This document shows positions 7,106-16,844 of a stretch of 55,823 bases of DNA, piece by piece. The stretch is taken from IMG/VR virus record IMGVR_UViG_3300005264_000018, positions 1 to 55,823 of that record. One strand, written 5' to 3'. Source of the stretch: a virus. Numbering within the stretch: the stretch's first letter is position 1; each line of letters begins with the position of its first letter. Below the pieces are notes generated by a model that was not told where the DNA came from, did no database searches, and worked only from the letters and a program-made list of their open reading frames with translations. A program made the translations under genes and the position numbers.

Positions 7106-9373
7106 TTAAAATATAGAACTATAATCTACAGTTCCATCATTTATGATTATAGCTTTTCCTATAGATTGCTGTTTAACATCTAAAACATTATTACCACCTA
7201 TTTTCAAATTATCGTAAGGGGTATAATTTGACTCTTGACCTATACTTAAAATATCATTTGAAGCCCTATTTAATCTAACTTCAGATAAAAAATCCTTTGT
7301 AATTTCAAATTCAGAGGAATCTATATAAGGAGTTACCTCAGATATAAGATGCCTCTCGGTTGCGATTGCTAAAGCCTCTTTGTCTATAGCATCTAATATA
7401 TTATTGTTTACAGGACTTTTAAGGAGGTTATTAACCTTGGAATCACTAACCTTATGTATTGGCATAGCTTCTACATAATTTAGAGCTACAGAGCTTGTAA
7501 GAGATTTTTCTACACTCATTGTGAAATGGTCTCTTCTATCTCTATCACTACTTTTGTAATTAACTACTTTAAAATCTCTTTTAGCATTGTTTAATAATAC
7601 AGGGGTTAAGTTATTTACACTTTGTACCCAAGCATTTATTACTTTATAGGGAACTTGGTTATCTACCTTTAAATTAGGAATAAGTAAAATAGGGGCTATA
7701 GCATTCATCCCAGTATGTGTAGTATACTCTTTTGTAGCTTCAGTATATAAAGAAGAACTAGGTAAAGAATAATTATCTTCATAGAGTTTAGAGGTATCAT
7801 ACTGAAAATAATCTGTAATTTCTTCTTTATATGTATCCACTTGCTCCACTTGCATTTCAGTGGATAAATCCATATCATTAATAATATTACCGAAAGGTAA
7901 ACCCTTCAGTTTTATAGGATTAAGATTGTTTGCCTTGTAAGGATTACTATAACTGACAGCTAATGAAAAAACAGTACTTTCAGTTACAGGAGAAGTATAA
8001 TCAGGGGAGAAGAAAACACCTGCCACTTTATAGGGAGTTACATTATTGACAAGCTCTGTAAATAGGAAATCTATAACCTTATCAGGAGTTACATTATTTA
8101 TCTTAACTATATCTATATTATTTACTTTACCTTCTAAATGTGTATTCATTACAAAATAAGGAGTAGGAGGTCTTGAAGGTAAACAACCTTGTATTACTTC
8201 TTTACAGCAGTTAGGGTGAAATACTTTAGAACCGTTTTCAGTAATATAATAGCCTGTATTACTAATAGGATAATTAGATACACTTCTAACGGCTAAATTA
8301 TCTACTTTAATCTCATAGTTAGGCTCTTTAAGAGGATTTATAGTGTCACAAACAGTTCTCTGTATATCAAATGTAGAGGCATCTTCTACAGGGATAAATC
8401 TATTACATTTACCATCAAGCTGGTCCTGAGTTTTATATACCCCTACAACCTTTTGACTTTTAACTAAGGTTCGTTCATCATGAGGTAATAGAACCCTTTC
8501 AAACTGAGCTTGAACTGTTAAAAGGTTTAAATTATCTATAATATAAGGAGTTCTATTATTTACATATCTTCTATCAGTTAAAAGTAAGGGTTTACAATCT
8601 CTCTGCCCTGATACTAAATTTCTTTCACTTCTAGGAGGTGGAGTACAATTATAAATACTTTTAGTATACTTGACTAACTGAGCATAATCACTTACAAAGG
8701 TTCTATCTAAATCTATTATAGAGGGGTCATTCATTTTCTCTAATGTATTATAATTAGTAACGGTTTTTAAATTTAATTGTAAAGCTTTTAACTGAACACA
8801 TAAAGAAATACGGGATATAATTAGTTTGCGAATTTGTGTAGCTACATCTTTAGAGCGAAATCCTTGAAAATCTTCTACATCTAAATCTAAAGATAAAACA
8901 GAGAATAAATTACAGTCTAAATCATCCTCGTTTACATTATCAGGTAGATTTTCATCATCTTCATTTGTAAGAAAATTTCCATCTATATCATAAAAGTCTT
9001 GTGCTTCATATATAGCTAATTCAAAACCTACCACTTTCATAATGTATTGTAAATCTATCCAAGTCCCTTTGAATTTAAAAAAACCTTTCATCAATTCAGG
9101 ATGGTTAACAGAATAAAATCGTTCATCATCAAATAGTTTTTCTATCTTAAATTCTTTGATATAATTATGTAAATTTTCCCAAGTATTAAAAGATTCAAGC
9201 CCATCGTGAATTTCATCTATTAGACAAGCGGGTAGATTAACAGCATTTACATTTAACAGTTCAATGTTTTCGTTAAGACTCCCATCTTCATTATATATAA
9301 TATCTTGTTCTAATTTCTCATCAACAAGATATTCAGGGATATTATTGAGTGCACTATCTTTTCTGAATACCAT
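7106..9373 (-). CDS. P2 gpI-like baseplate/fibre-attachment protein with VNNxTPYK repeats
   Basis: A 755-residue protein. The N-terminal 130 residues resemble the phage P2 tail protein I family: short helices, a W motif (FNTWENLHNYI), then YSVNHPELMKGFFKFKGTW and a helix of the form VGFELAIYE. This family links the baseplate wedge to tail fibres. The rest has a recurring motif NN(V/L)(T/N)P(Y/I)K at about residues 430-620 (INNVTPDK, VNNVTPYK, NNLNPIK, VNNLTPV), each followed by a short beta-like stretch. It directly follows the gp6-like wedge gene, as expected for gpI. The length is much greater than P2 gpI; the repeats make up the difference. Confidence 0.6.
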   Translation of the reverse strand: MVFRKDSALNNIPEYLVDEKLEQDIIYNEDGSLNENIELLNVNAVNLPACLIDEIHDGLESFNTWENLHNYIKEFKIEKLFDDERFYSVNHPELMKGFFKFKGTWIDLQYIMKVVGFELAIYEAQDFYDIDGNFLTNEDDENLPDNVNEDDLDCNLFSVLSLDLDVEDFQGFRSKDVATQIRKLIISRISLCVQLKALQLNLKTVTNYNTLEKMNDPSIIDLDRTFVSDYAQLVKYTKSIYNCTPPPRSERNLVSGQRDCKPLLLTDRRYVNNRTPYIIDNLNLLTVQAQFERVLLPHDERTLVKSQKVVGVYKTQDQLDGKCNRFIPVEDASTFDIQRTVCDTINPLKEPNYEIKVDNLAVRSVSNYPISNTGYYITENGSKVFHPNCCKEVIQGCLPSRPPTPYFVMNTHLEGKVNNIDIVKINNVTPDKVIDFLFTELVNNVTPYKVAGVFFSPDYTSPVTESTVFSLAVSYSNPYKANNLNPIKLKGLPFGNIINDMDLSTEMQVEQVDTYKEEITDYFQYDTSKLYEDNYSLPSSSLYTEATKEYTTHTGMNAIAPILLIPNLKVDNQVPYKVINAWVQSVNNLTPVLLNNAKRDFKVVNYKSSDRDRRDHFTMSVEKSLTSSVALNYVEAMPIHKVSDSKVNNLLKSPVNNNILDAIDKEALAIATERHLISEVTPYIDSSEFEITKDFLSEVRLNRASNDILSIGQESNYTPYDNLKIGGNNVLDVKQQSIGKAIIINDGTVDYSSIF

Positions 9374-9382
9374 AATTTTTTC

Positions 9383-10752
9383 CTAGCTTACTAATTCTAT
9401 ATCTACTTTTCTAAATTTAATGTAAGAATATTTACTTGCTTCTATATTAAACACCTCTTGATTAGGTATAACAGATACAACAGGGTTAATAACTTCATCT
9501 CCATTCATAACCTCTATTTTTGCTATCTCAACTAAAGCTTCTCCATAACGAAAGGGAGTCATTAATCTTAGCTCATATTGACTTAGAATTTCAACTACTT
9601 TATTTTGAACCTCAGTTAAATAATTAGAATTATTTAATAACATTTTAACTTTAAAATCTCTATTATCTACAAGTGCAGGAACTAGAACTACTCTTAATCC
9701 TACTAACTTCAGTTCTTTTAAATAAAGCTGAAAATCATTTCTTTCTTGATTAGTTAAAATCACAGGGTCATCTACTACATTGTACATAACATAATAAAGA
9801 TGAACTGTACAACAAGCAGGAACCTTATTCTCGTCTATAACTACGATTTGTAAATTATCTGAATAATCGAATTCTAATTTATCTCTGGAGTCTACTGCTT
9901 GTATCAATAGATAAGGGTCTAAAAGCCCTTCTTCATCTCTAATAATTGTAACCTTAATACTTTAAAGAAGAATTTATCATTTAACTTTAAATTATTAGTG
10001 TCTATATCTATATAACCATCTGTTTCTAAAAATTTAACTTTCATTACATCAATATTATTAGTTACAGATAATCCATACATATTATTTCTATCCGTAATAA
10101 AGAACATAGCTTCTGTAGGGTTTACAGAATAATCTACTGCTTGATTAAATACTACATAATCTTCTATATGTTTAGTTAATTCTACTCTACTATCATTTCT
10201 AAATAGTTGGATACTCTTGTCATCTACAGCACTTAATAGACTAGGAGTTAAATTGAATAGAAACTCTCCTAAATCATTTAATTGAACAAGTGTTTCATAC
10301 TCAGCATAATGACCTATATAAACATCTATATCATCTAATTTTTCAATGATTCGGTCTTCTCCAAAATAAATAACATCATATTCAATATCGCTAGAATATT
10401 TATATTTACCTAAAATAGTTCCTGCTTGTAAAGGAACAGATGGAATATCAAAATATCTAACTTTCAAACTAGGTGCAGTTTTCCTACTAATATAATATCC
10501 AAATGTTTTAGCTATATTATGTACACTAGATTCTAATTTAGCTGTACTTAAATAAGTCTCTTCTTTGAACATTTGATTCTTATGATTAGTGTATACAGCA
10601 TAACCAGCGATTAGCTCTTTAATAATAGTAATAGTAGAATCATCCAAATTATCTTTAATTTCTTCATAGTTATTTAAAGATTTTATATAACTATCTATGC
10701 TTTCTTTAATAGTGCCAATAGAGGTATCATCATTCATAATTAACGATTTCAT
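9383..10752 (-). CDS. Baseplate wedge gp6/gpJ-like protein, interrupted by an apparent one-base frameshift
   Basis: Two frames together encode a baseplate J/gp6-like protein. The first runs from ATG 10752 (AAAGGA site upstream) to a stop at 9919. The second, ending at 9383, has no ATG or SD of its own; its first possible codon is TTG at 9907. Reading upstream in the second frame stays open to about 9963 and gives SIKVTIIRDEEGLLDPYL, joining smoothly to NDKFFFK of the first frame. One extra base in the A run (T run at 9961-9963 on the plus strand) would give one 456-residue protein. The C-terminal part (LVPALVDNRDFKVKMLL, YGEALVEIAKI) fits the gpJ pattern. The break may be a true mutation, a sequencing error or recoding. 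Confidence 0.6.
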
Positions 10753-10762
10753 AAATTTCCTT

Positions 10763-11251
10763 TTATTTTTTCTCTTTAGGAGATAAGCTATCATTATAAT
10801 ATAAAACATCATCTAAACCACGAATTTTAATAGCTACTGTAATAGCATAAGTTCGTGTATCTTCATTCATCTTAACATCAGTTTGTTGTGTTATAACATC
10901 AATACGAGAATCATTTCTAGTAATAGCTCCAATTAATTCTGATAATATCATTCTAGTAGTTAAAAAAGTGAAAGGTTCAAATAAGAAATCCTCTATCCTA
11001 CTTCCAAATTTTCTATTAAATATTCTCTCACCTACACGAGTGTGTAAAATATTATGAATACCTTGCATAACAGAGTCATGATTAATAAGATTATCACCTT
11101 TTATAGCAATATCTGAATATTTACTTTTAATTGCTACAGTGGAAGTAGCTCTTCTCTTTACAGGAATCTGTTTAGCAGATAATTGCTTTACTGTAATATC
11201 ATAAGTTTCCTTCGAAGTGTTAGTATCCTTCCCTAAGCTTATATAATTCAT
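10763..11251 (-). CDS. gp25-like baseplate wedge protein
   Basis: A 162-residue protein with the gp25/GpW family signature in residues about 70-150: ILHTRVGERIFNRKFGSRIEDFLFEP, followed by TTRMILSELIGAI and DSRIDVITQQTDV. In T4, gp25 is a conserved part of the baseplate wedge core and helps trigger sheath contraction. The N-terminal 60 residues are an extra lysine-rich extension (STVAIKSKYSDIAIKG). Its order next to a gp6-like gene matches the usual gp25-gp6 arrangement. The RBS lies in the arm of a perfect palindrome. Confidence 0.85.
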   Translation of the reverse strand: MNYISLGKDTNTSKETYDITVKQLSAKQIPVKRRATSTVAIKSKYSDIAIKGDNLINHDSVMQGIHNILHTRVGERIFNRKFGSRIEDFLFEPFTFLTTRMILSELIGAITRNDSRIDVITQQTDVKMNEDTRTYAITVAIKIRGLDDVLYYNDSLSPKEKK

Positions 11252-11254
11252 AAT

Positions 11255-11276
11255 ATACCTTTTAATTAAAAGGTAT
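11255..11276 (-). promoter_or_regulatory. Palindrome holding the RBS of the gp25-like gene
   Basis: On the minus strand ATACCTTTT, loop AATT and AAAAGGTAT form a perfect 9-bp hairpin. The only Shine-Dalgarno candidate, AAAAGG, lies in the 3' arm six bases before ATG 11251. Folding of the message would hide it, as in the hairpins at 3821-3849 and 24331-24366. Confidence 0.45.
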
Positions 11277-11282
11277 TAAAAC

Positions 11283-12653
11283 CTACCCTTTAATGTGGTT
11301 ATATATCTCACACATAGTTATTGTGCCACAATCCATATTATAAACTATATCAGGCATAGTATTAACCTTAGCTTCTGAACATTCATTAATTATACTACCA
11401 TCTGCTTTATTTATAATATCCCTCTTAGCTTCAGTTGTAATATCTATATCGGCTTTATTTATAATATTCGTAAAAGACTCATTAATTGTATCTAATTGTG
11501 AAACATTTTTAATCTTAGCTGTACTGCCATTCTTAATATTAAATGCTGTAATTGTTAAGTCTTCCCCTGAACCTATCTTTAAAGATTGACCTACTTGTAT
11601 TTTTCCTGTCTCTCCTATTTTCCACTCCATATTTTCAGTAACTAGCATCTTACTATCTTTGTTAATAGTATGTTCACTATTACCTTCTATAGTAATTTTA
11701 GCATCATCCCCAATCTCTTGAGTATAGGTTTTACCAATTTTCTGATAAACTTTCTTATCTATCAATTGTATCATTTCTCCTAGTATATGTTCAAAATCAT
11801 CTAAGTCTACTACTACATCTCTATTCTTAGCTATATGCTGTGAAAAGTCTTTATCTATAACTTGTTTATGACTACCTTTTAGATGAAGCATAGAGTTACT
11901 ATCCTTTTCTATCTTGAAGTTAGACCCTTTATTATGTACAAACTCTATATGCATCTTAACCATATTAACTTTAATCCAGTTTCCAATTTTATCTATAAAA
12001 CCATAAGTATTAGGATAATCTTCATCTAAAGTATATCTAGCATTTTGGATAGCTATAGGTGCTGTAAATACGGGTTCAGGAAATACAGGGTCTTCCCAAT
12101 ATAAACTATCTGTACTATCTTGTATATCGTGGGCTTCTGCCAATAATCTCTCTTGAATCTCTCTATCTTCCCGTTGTTTCATAATTATTGCATGACTAGC
12201 CTCTGCTTTAGCTAATTCTCCACTACCTGCGGCAGACCCGTTAGAACTACTGCCACCTGCACCTTTATGAGAGGAACAATAGAAAGCATATATTGGATTT
12301 TTACCATAATTTGGGTCATTCACATTACTTACAGTTGAAATATTATCAGGATTTATACCACCATAACTAGGTGCATTGATTCCTACTGGAGTTCTTATCC
12401 CCCCCATTTCACTAGAGTTATTATAATTATGAGGAGACTCCCTTTTACAAGAATGTATCTTTGCATCAGCATCTATTAACTTACCTGTAGTAACTGCTAA
12501 ACCTACAGCATCTATACTATTCATTGTAGCATCTACATCTGCACTAGTTAAACCTCTTGCATACAATTTATTGACATATACATCTTTTAACTGACCATAG
12601 CTTTTCATTGAAGAAGCAGTGGTTTCAGAAGATAATTGAGCTATATTTACCAT
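11283..12653 (-). CDS. Central spike (gp5 C-terminal beta-helix-like) protein
   Basis: A 456-residue protein. The N-terminal 230 residues are mixed, with a Gly/Ser-rich linker near residue 132-145. From about residue 240 there is a run of short beta repeats with polar turns (GNWIKVNMVKMHIEFVH, GSNFKIEKDSNSMLHLKGS, GDDAKITIEGNSEHTINKD, GKIQVGQSLKIGSGEDLTI). This is the pattern of the triple-stranded beta-helix of gp5/VgrG spikes that pierce the outer envelope. No lysozyme domain is seen. The OB-fold expected just ahead of such a helix is encoded separately at 15427..15122, so the spike seems to be split over genes. Confidence 0.65.
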   Translation of the reverse strand: MVNIAQLSSETTASSMKSYGQLKDVYVNKLYARGLTSADVDATMNSIDAVGLAVTTGKLIDADAKIHSCKRESPHNYNNSSEMGGIRTPVGINAPSYGGINPDNISTVSNVNDPNYGKNPIYAFYCSSHKGAGGSSSNGSAAGSGELAKAEASHAIIMKQREDREIQERLLAEAHDIQDSTDSLYWEDPVFPEPVFTAPIAIQNARYTLDEDYPNTYGFIDKIGNWIKVNMVKMHIEFVHNKGSNFKIEKDSNSMLHLKGSHKQVIDKDFSQHIAKNRDVVVDLDDFEHILGEMIQLIDKKVYQKIGKTYTQEIGDDAKITIEGNSEHTINKDSKMLVTENMEWKIGETGKIQVGQSLKIGSGEDLTITAFNIKNGSTAKIKNVSQLDTINESFTNIINKADIDITTEAKRDIINKADGSIINECSEAKVNTMPDIVYNMDCGTITMCEIYNHIKG

Positions 12654-12655
12654 GA

Positions 12656-15112
12656 TTAATCCTTACATATTTTTGTTGAACCGATATTAGACAGTTTGAT
12701 TTTTGGAACTAAAGACAATAAAATATCTTTAATATTGGGAAGCATGATTTTAGGTAAAGAAGTAGGGATTTGCATAGGAGAACAACCTTCAGTTTTAAGA
12801 ACACCTTTTGCTTCACTTTTTAGAATTTGAGTCATTGTCTCAAATTCTTCTTGGACTAAGAGTGCCAAACTTCCATTTTCAGATAATAAATCATCTTTGG
12901 TATTCTTTTTAATAGCATAAGCCATCTCTTCCATAGTCTGTTGCCAAACTCCTGCTTTAGCTATGCCCATTTCAGGGTGTTTGGGATGAAGACCTTTTAA
13001 TGTGCCTTCTACAGAAGAAGCTTGTATTTCCACTTCCTTCAACATTAGTTCTTTACATCCCATTTCTGAACAACTTATAGCAATACCTACTTGGTAATCA
13101 GCTTTTATACCATTTAATTGAGCTAGTTCATCTTTTGCATTTTTTTCCATTTTCTTAGCAGAGTGTGCTAATTTTTCAAATGTTTGAGGAAGACTTTTTA
13201 AGGTAGTTATAAGAGAACCTATTGCACATTCGGAAGAAGATAGTTTACAAGCTACTGACAATAGAACTGTTAGTAATAATAGTATAGGAGATTTGGAAGA
13301 TTTCAGGGCAGATAGAATAGAACCTAATTGACCACTAGGACTAGTAGATAGATATTCAGGTAATTTAGCTGTTTGTTGAACAACCTTTAGGGCGTCATTA
13401 ACTGTAGCTATAATTTGCTTTCCTATGAGATTCACCTCATTTAAAGATTGTTGTAAAGAGACTCTGGTTAAAGAAGTCTCTTCTGTAATTATAGAGGTTT
13501 TAGCTAAAATATCTTGTACAGGATAACGACCCCCAGTTTGGTTAATCTCCCTATCCAATTTAGCTGTCTCTTCGTAAATATAAGCTTGTTTTGAAATACT
13601 TTCATTTATTAAGTCTATATCAACTTTAATAGCTAACGAAAATTTAGTTATTTTCTCTGTTAAAGTATAGGAAGCTTCTAAAGACATTTTATTCGCTTGA
13701 ACAATAGGGGACTCAGGACTTAAAGGATTTAAAGGAACTGGAAATGAACCTTCAAATTCGTCTATAGCTATCTGTAAATTTTGTCTATTTTCAATTATTC
13801 GCTCTTTAGCTTGTAACTGTTGAATATTCTCATCTTTTAGAGTTAAACTAATTTTAAATAATTTATTCATAACTACTATAGAATTAAAGTCCTTCATATT
13901 TAAAAGATTACTTATAATTAAATCCTCTTTGGCTCCTATTTTAGGAGGTTTAATACCATCTGTAGATATAACCATACCATCAGGAGTTATAAAATCTTCT
14001 ATAAGCTCTTGACATTCCATTTCTATGGAACTATAAGTAACAGTATCTATAACATGGGTTTCTACTAAAATCCCATCTATTATCTCTTCATCCATTATAT
14101 TTTTAGTTGTTTCTACTAATTTAGGAACCTTAATACAATTGTTAGAAAAATCCACTACTATTCCATCAGATGTTAAATAGGTGTTATCATCTAATAAAAC
14201 TGAACTTACTATTTTACTTTTAATTAAATCATTATCTACTTGTAAACTTTGTGATAACTTATTTAAACTCCCAAAATACTGAGTTCCTAATTCAACTGTT
14301 TCATGGAAATTATTAACTAAACCATCTTCTAAAGAACATAAATCTAAATCACTTAATAGATAACTATGAATAGTCATAAACATTTCTTGGGACTCTCTGA
14401 AAGCCTTTGTGGAATGAAATAAACTATCCCCTAATTTAGACAGTTCACGACTTAATTCTAGTAAAGCTAACATTTGTACATTTGTATCCGTGTTAAGCCC
14501 TGTCGTGACTATCTCTTCATAATATCTCTCTTTAAAAGATAAGCTAGAAGATAAAACTCTATCAATCAATATCTTTTTTTCTATATCTCTTAATTTTCTG
14601 GGATTAGCAAAGATAATCTCATATAAACCAGTTTCTTCTGTTTCTAACAAGTCTTTAGGCTTAACTAACAAATTTGTATTATACTTCATTGTGTTAAAAT
14701 AATAATCATGGTCCATTCTATACAATACTGTATGCTTTAAACATACTAACAATTTACGATAAATATTTATTTCATCTTGAGTGAACCAGCCTTGTGTAGA
14801 TAAAGCATCCAGTAAATCTATTAGCTTAACATCTATATCATGTAAGTACCAAGAACTGTAGTCATAACTATTATAAACATCTTTTGCTATAATAGGTGCT
14901 AAATCTTCATTAGATATTAAGAATTCAACTTTATTAAAAGTCTCATCTGTTTCTATAACTTTCATAAGATTAGCTGTTTGTTTTTCTATATAAGCAATTA
15001 ACTCAGGTTTATTATCAGGAAGACTTATATGAAAAGTATCTTCTCTAATTCTATCTAAAGCATAAGTGCTTAATTGAGAATAGGTGGAGTCTTTATATAT
15101 ATCTGTTATCAT
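12656..15112 (-). CDS. Large baseplate-region protein with one hydrophobic segment, unknown
   Basis: An 818-residue, mostly helical protein starting MITDIYKDSTYSQLSTYAL. It is rich in Leu, Ser, Glu and Lys, and long stretches are compatible with coiled coil. Near residues 603-622 it has a hydrophobic segment (SPILLLLTVLLSVAC) that could cross a membrane, followed by a Cys pair (SSECAIG) and another at ISCSEMGC. It lies exactly between the gp5-like OB-fold gene and the beta-helix spike gene. A hub-associated protein, perhaps carried down the tail and inserted in the host membrane, is a reasonable guess; no family is recognised. Confidence 0.55.
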   Translation of the reverse strand: MITDIYKDSTYSQLSTYALDRIREDTFHISLPDNKPELIAYIEKQTANLMKVIETDETFNKVEFLISNEDLAPIIAKDVYNSYDYSSWYLHDIDVKLIDLLDALSTQGWFTQDEINIYRKLLVCLKHTVLYRMDHDYYFNTMKYNTNLLVKPKDLLETEETGLYEIIFANPRKLRDIEKKILIDRVLSSSLSFKERYYEEIVTTGLNTDTNVQMLALLELSRELSKLGDSLFHSTKAFRESQEMFMTIHSYLLSDLDLCSLEDGLVNNFHETVELGTQYFGSLNKLSQSLQVDNDLIKSKIVSSVLLDDNTYLTSDGIVVDFSNNCIKVPKLVETTKNIMDEEIIDGILVETHVIDTVTYSSIEMECQELIEDFITPDGMVISTDGIKPPKIGAKEDLIISNLLNMKDFNSIVVMNKLFKISLTLKDENIQQLQAKERIIENRQNLQIAIDEFEGSFPVPLNPLSPESPIVQANKMSLEASYTLTEKITKFSLAIKVDIDLINESISKQAYIYEETAKLDREINQTGGRYPVQDILAKTSIITEETSLTRVSLQQSLNEVNLIGKQIIATVNDALKVVQQTAKLPEYLSTSPSGQLGSILSALKSSKSPILLLLTVLLSVACKLSSSECAIGSLITTLKSLPQTFEKLAHSAKKMEKNAKDELAQLNGIKADYQVGIAISCSEMGCKELMLKEVEIQASSVEGTLKGLHPKHPEMGIAKAGVWQQTMEEMAYAIKKNTKDDLLSENGSLALLVQEEFETMTQILKSEAKGVLKTEGCSPMQIPTSLPKIMLPNIKDILLSLVPKIKLSNIGSTKICKD

Positions 15113-15121
15113 TCTTTATCC

Positions 15122-15427
15122 TTATCTTGGTGGTATAGAAGGAACTTGATAATTCACCATTCCATTATAGATATCATCATTTATAAAAGAAACTATTACC
15201 CTGCTATTTAAAGGAGGAATAGTAGTATTAGTATTTCCATTATTAACTGGTTGCTTAATATGATACCAAGGTAACTGTTCAGGTTTCAAACCTTCTGTTA
15301 AATTAGCTATTTCAACCTTAATTCTCGACCTTTTTTCAGGGTCTACAATATCTACTACTGTACCCATCCAGTCACGATTTTCTAGCCCTCTATTTGCTAT
15401 TCTATATTTCAATCTTGCTTTATTCAT
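15122..15427 (-). CDS. gp5-like OB-fold domain protein of the tail spike
   Basis: A 101-residue protein matching the N-terminal OB fold of gp5/VgrG: DWMGTVVDIVDPEKRSRIKVEI, then EQLPWYHIKQPV, PPLNSRVIVSFIND and a final beta strand ending VPSIPPR. In T4 this domain binds the gp27 hub trimer. Here it is a free-standing protein encoded just downstream of the gp27-like hub gene, while the rest of the spike is in another gene about 2.5 kb downstream. The call is from the motif pattern and gene order. Confidence 0.75.
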   Translation of the reverse strand: MNKARLKYRIANRGLENRDWMGTVVDIVDPEKRSRIKVEIANLTEGLKPEQLPWYHIKQPVNNGNTNTTIPPLNSRVIVSFINDDIYNGMVNYQVPSIPPR

Positions 15428-15436
15428 TTTTTTTTC

Positions 15437-16528
15437 CTATAATTGGAAGTCTCTGCTTAATCCCAATCTCTGTGTAAAACCTTTCTGCTGAATAATGATA
15501 TTTTTAGAAGTAATTAAATATTTACCTTTAAGCATATCTTCAATAGCTCCGTCGGATTTATTTAGCATCACCTTAACTAAATCTAATAATTTTAAATCAG
15601 ACTCAGGTAGGAATTTACGAGACACGAATAAATATAAAGTGTTTCCATATAAATTTACTTTATTAGATAAATTGGAAGTATAAGCTTGATAGTAATCATC
15701 ATGACAATTGCCACAGTCTATTAAAGGAGGACTTTCTCTTGAATATGTAACCTCTTCATAATCTTTACCATCTACCATACTCTTTTGGTTGGATGAATAA
15801 TCTTTCATTGAACCCTTATTGAAATCATATACATTAGTAACAGTTCCTTCAGAGAACATATACTTAAAGATACTACTATCCCCCTCTAAAGAGTAAGAAG
15901 TAAATCGGATTTTACTAGTATCTTCATCCACTTTTCTATTAGTAAATATTTGTTTAGGTTCTTCTCCGAATTTCTTCTTGACAGATACACCTATTAATTT
16001 ACTATCAATATTTACAGCCACTATAGGTAAGTCATCTTTAGCTAAAAAAGCATTACTAACTACTCTATCTACAAATTCTTTCTCAGGAATATTATGTCTT
16101 AACCAATACTGTTTATCTTTACCAATCCAGTTTATATCAGGGGTTAATGTAGTAATAGCCTTTAGTATTTTATCACTTGTGTCTTTTACAGAAGTTATCT
16201 TAATTTGATTTGTATAACCTATAACATCTAGTATACCTGTTAATTTAACCGAATATTTATCTTCATCAGGTTGAAACTGATAACTCTTAATTCTCCACTT
16301 CTTTAAAGTGACATCAGAGTTACTTCTCCCCCAACCTATATTAATAATAGCATTATTCTTTTTAATCTCAGGAAGAATAGAAGGGTCAAACATAGTTAGT
16401 TGTAATTCAAATTGTGGAATAATGTTATCTGCTTCTTGCACTATTTTCAGTAATATAAAATTTAATTTAGTGAATAGTATATTACCTATTTTAATATCTA
16501 CAGACATTCCTTCTTTTATATTAATCAC
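15437..16528 (-). CDS. gp27-like baseplate hub protein
   Basis: A 363-residue protein beginning at GTG 16528, which has AGGAG seven bases upstream; the later ATG at 16507 has poor spacing. The N-terminal half has the hub pattern (FELQLTMFDPSI, NNAIINIGWGR, WRIKSYQFQPDEDKYSVKLTG), and the middle has ISPDIN-like and LRHNIPEKEFVDRVV stretches seen in gpD/gp27 proteins. A late region (DDYYQAYTSNLSNKVNLYGNTLYLF) fits the second barrel. The hub trimer would hold the OB-fold protein encoded next. A CxxC pair (CGNC) is present near residue 270. Confidence 0.65.
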   Translation of the reverse strand: MINIKEGMSVDIKIGNILFTKLNFILLKIVQEADNIIPQFELQLTMFDPSILPEIKKNNAIINIGWGRSNSDVTLKKWRIKSYQFQPDEDKYSVKLTGILDVIGYTNQIKITSVKDTSDKILKAITTLTPDINWIGKDKQYWLRHNIPEKEFVDRVVSNAFLAKDDLPIVAVNIDSKLIGVSVKKKFGEEPKQIFTNRKVDEDTSKIRFTSYSLEGDSSIFKYMFSEGTVTNVYDFNKGSMKDYSSNQKSMVDGKDYEEVTYSRESPPLIDCGNCHDDYYQAYTSNLSNKVNLYGNTLYLFVSRKFLPESDLKLLDLVKVMLNKSDGAIEDMLKGKYLITSKNIIIQQKGFTQRLGLSRDFQL

Positions 16529-16844
16529 TATATAACTCCTGATATTTTAAAAATAGTTCTTCTAATTCACCTTGATTAGGGATAAATATGATAGTATTAT
16601 CTGGGATATCTAAAGGGTTAAGAATATCGTTGTATATAGCCAATATCCACCATAAATCTTCTGAGTCATAATACTTTTCAGATACAGCATCTAATAAATT
16701 AGTTGTAAGAACTTCTTGATGGTTATAGGTAACAGCTTTTAAATCATTTATAAACTCTTTACTCTTAGGTGCTAAATAATCATATATACCTACTTCAGGA
16801 GAATATGTTATATAAGTTTCTAATTGATATTTAACTATACTCAT
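16521..16844 (-). CDS. gp53-like baseplate wedge protein
   Basis: About 107 residues from ATG 16844, which overlaps the stop of the upstream gene in an ATGA arrangement; the longer frame from TTG 16856 is less likely. The central motif VSEKYYDSEDLWWILAIYNDILNPLDIPDN followed by IIFIPN fits the family that includes T4 gp53 and LysM-like baseplate proteins, where the consensus is a tyrosine pair, then LWW, an asparagine, NP and an IP strand. This protein joins wedges to the hub. Its place next to the gp27-like and tube-initiator-like genes supports the call. Confidence 0.65.
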   Translation of the reverse strand: MSIVKYQLETYITYSPEVGIYDYLAPKSKEFINDLKAVTYNHQEVLTTNLLDAVSEKYYDSEDLWWILAIYNDILNPLDIPDNTIIFIPNQGELEELFLKYQELYSD

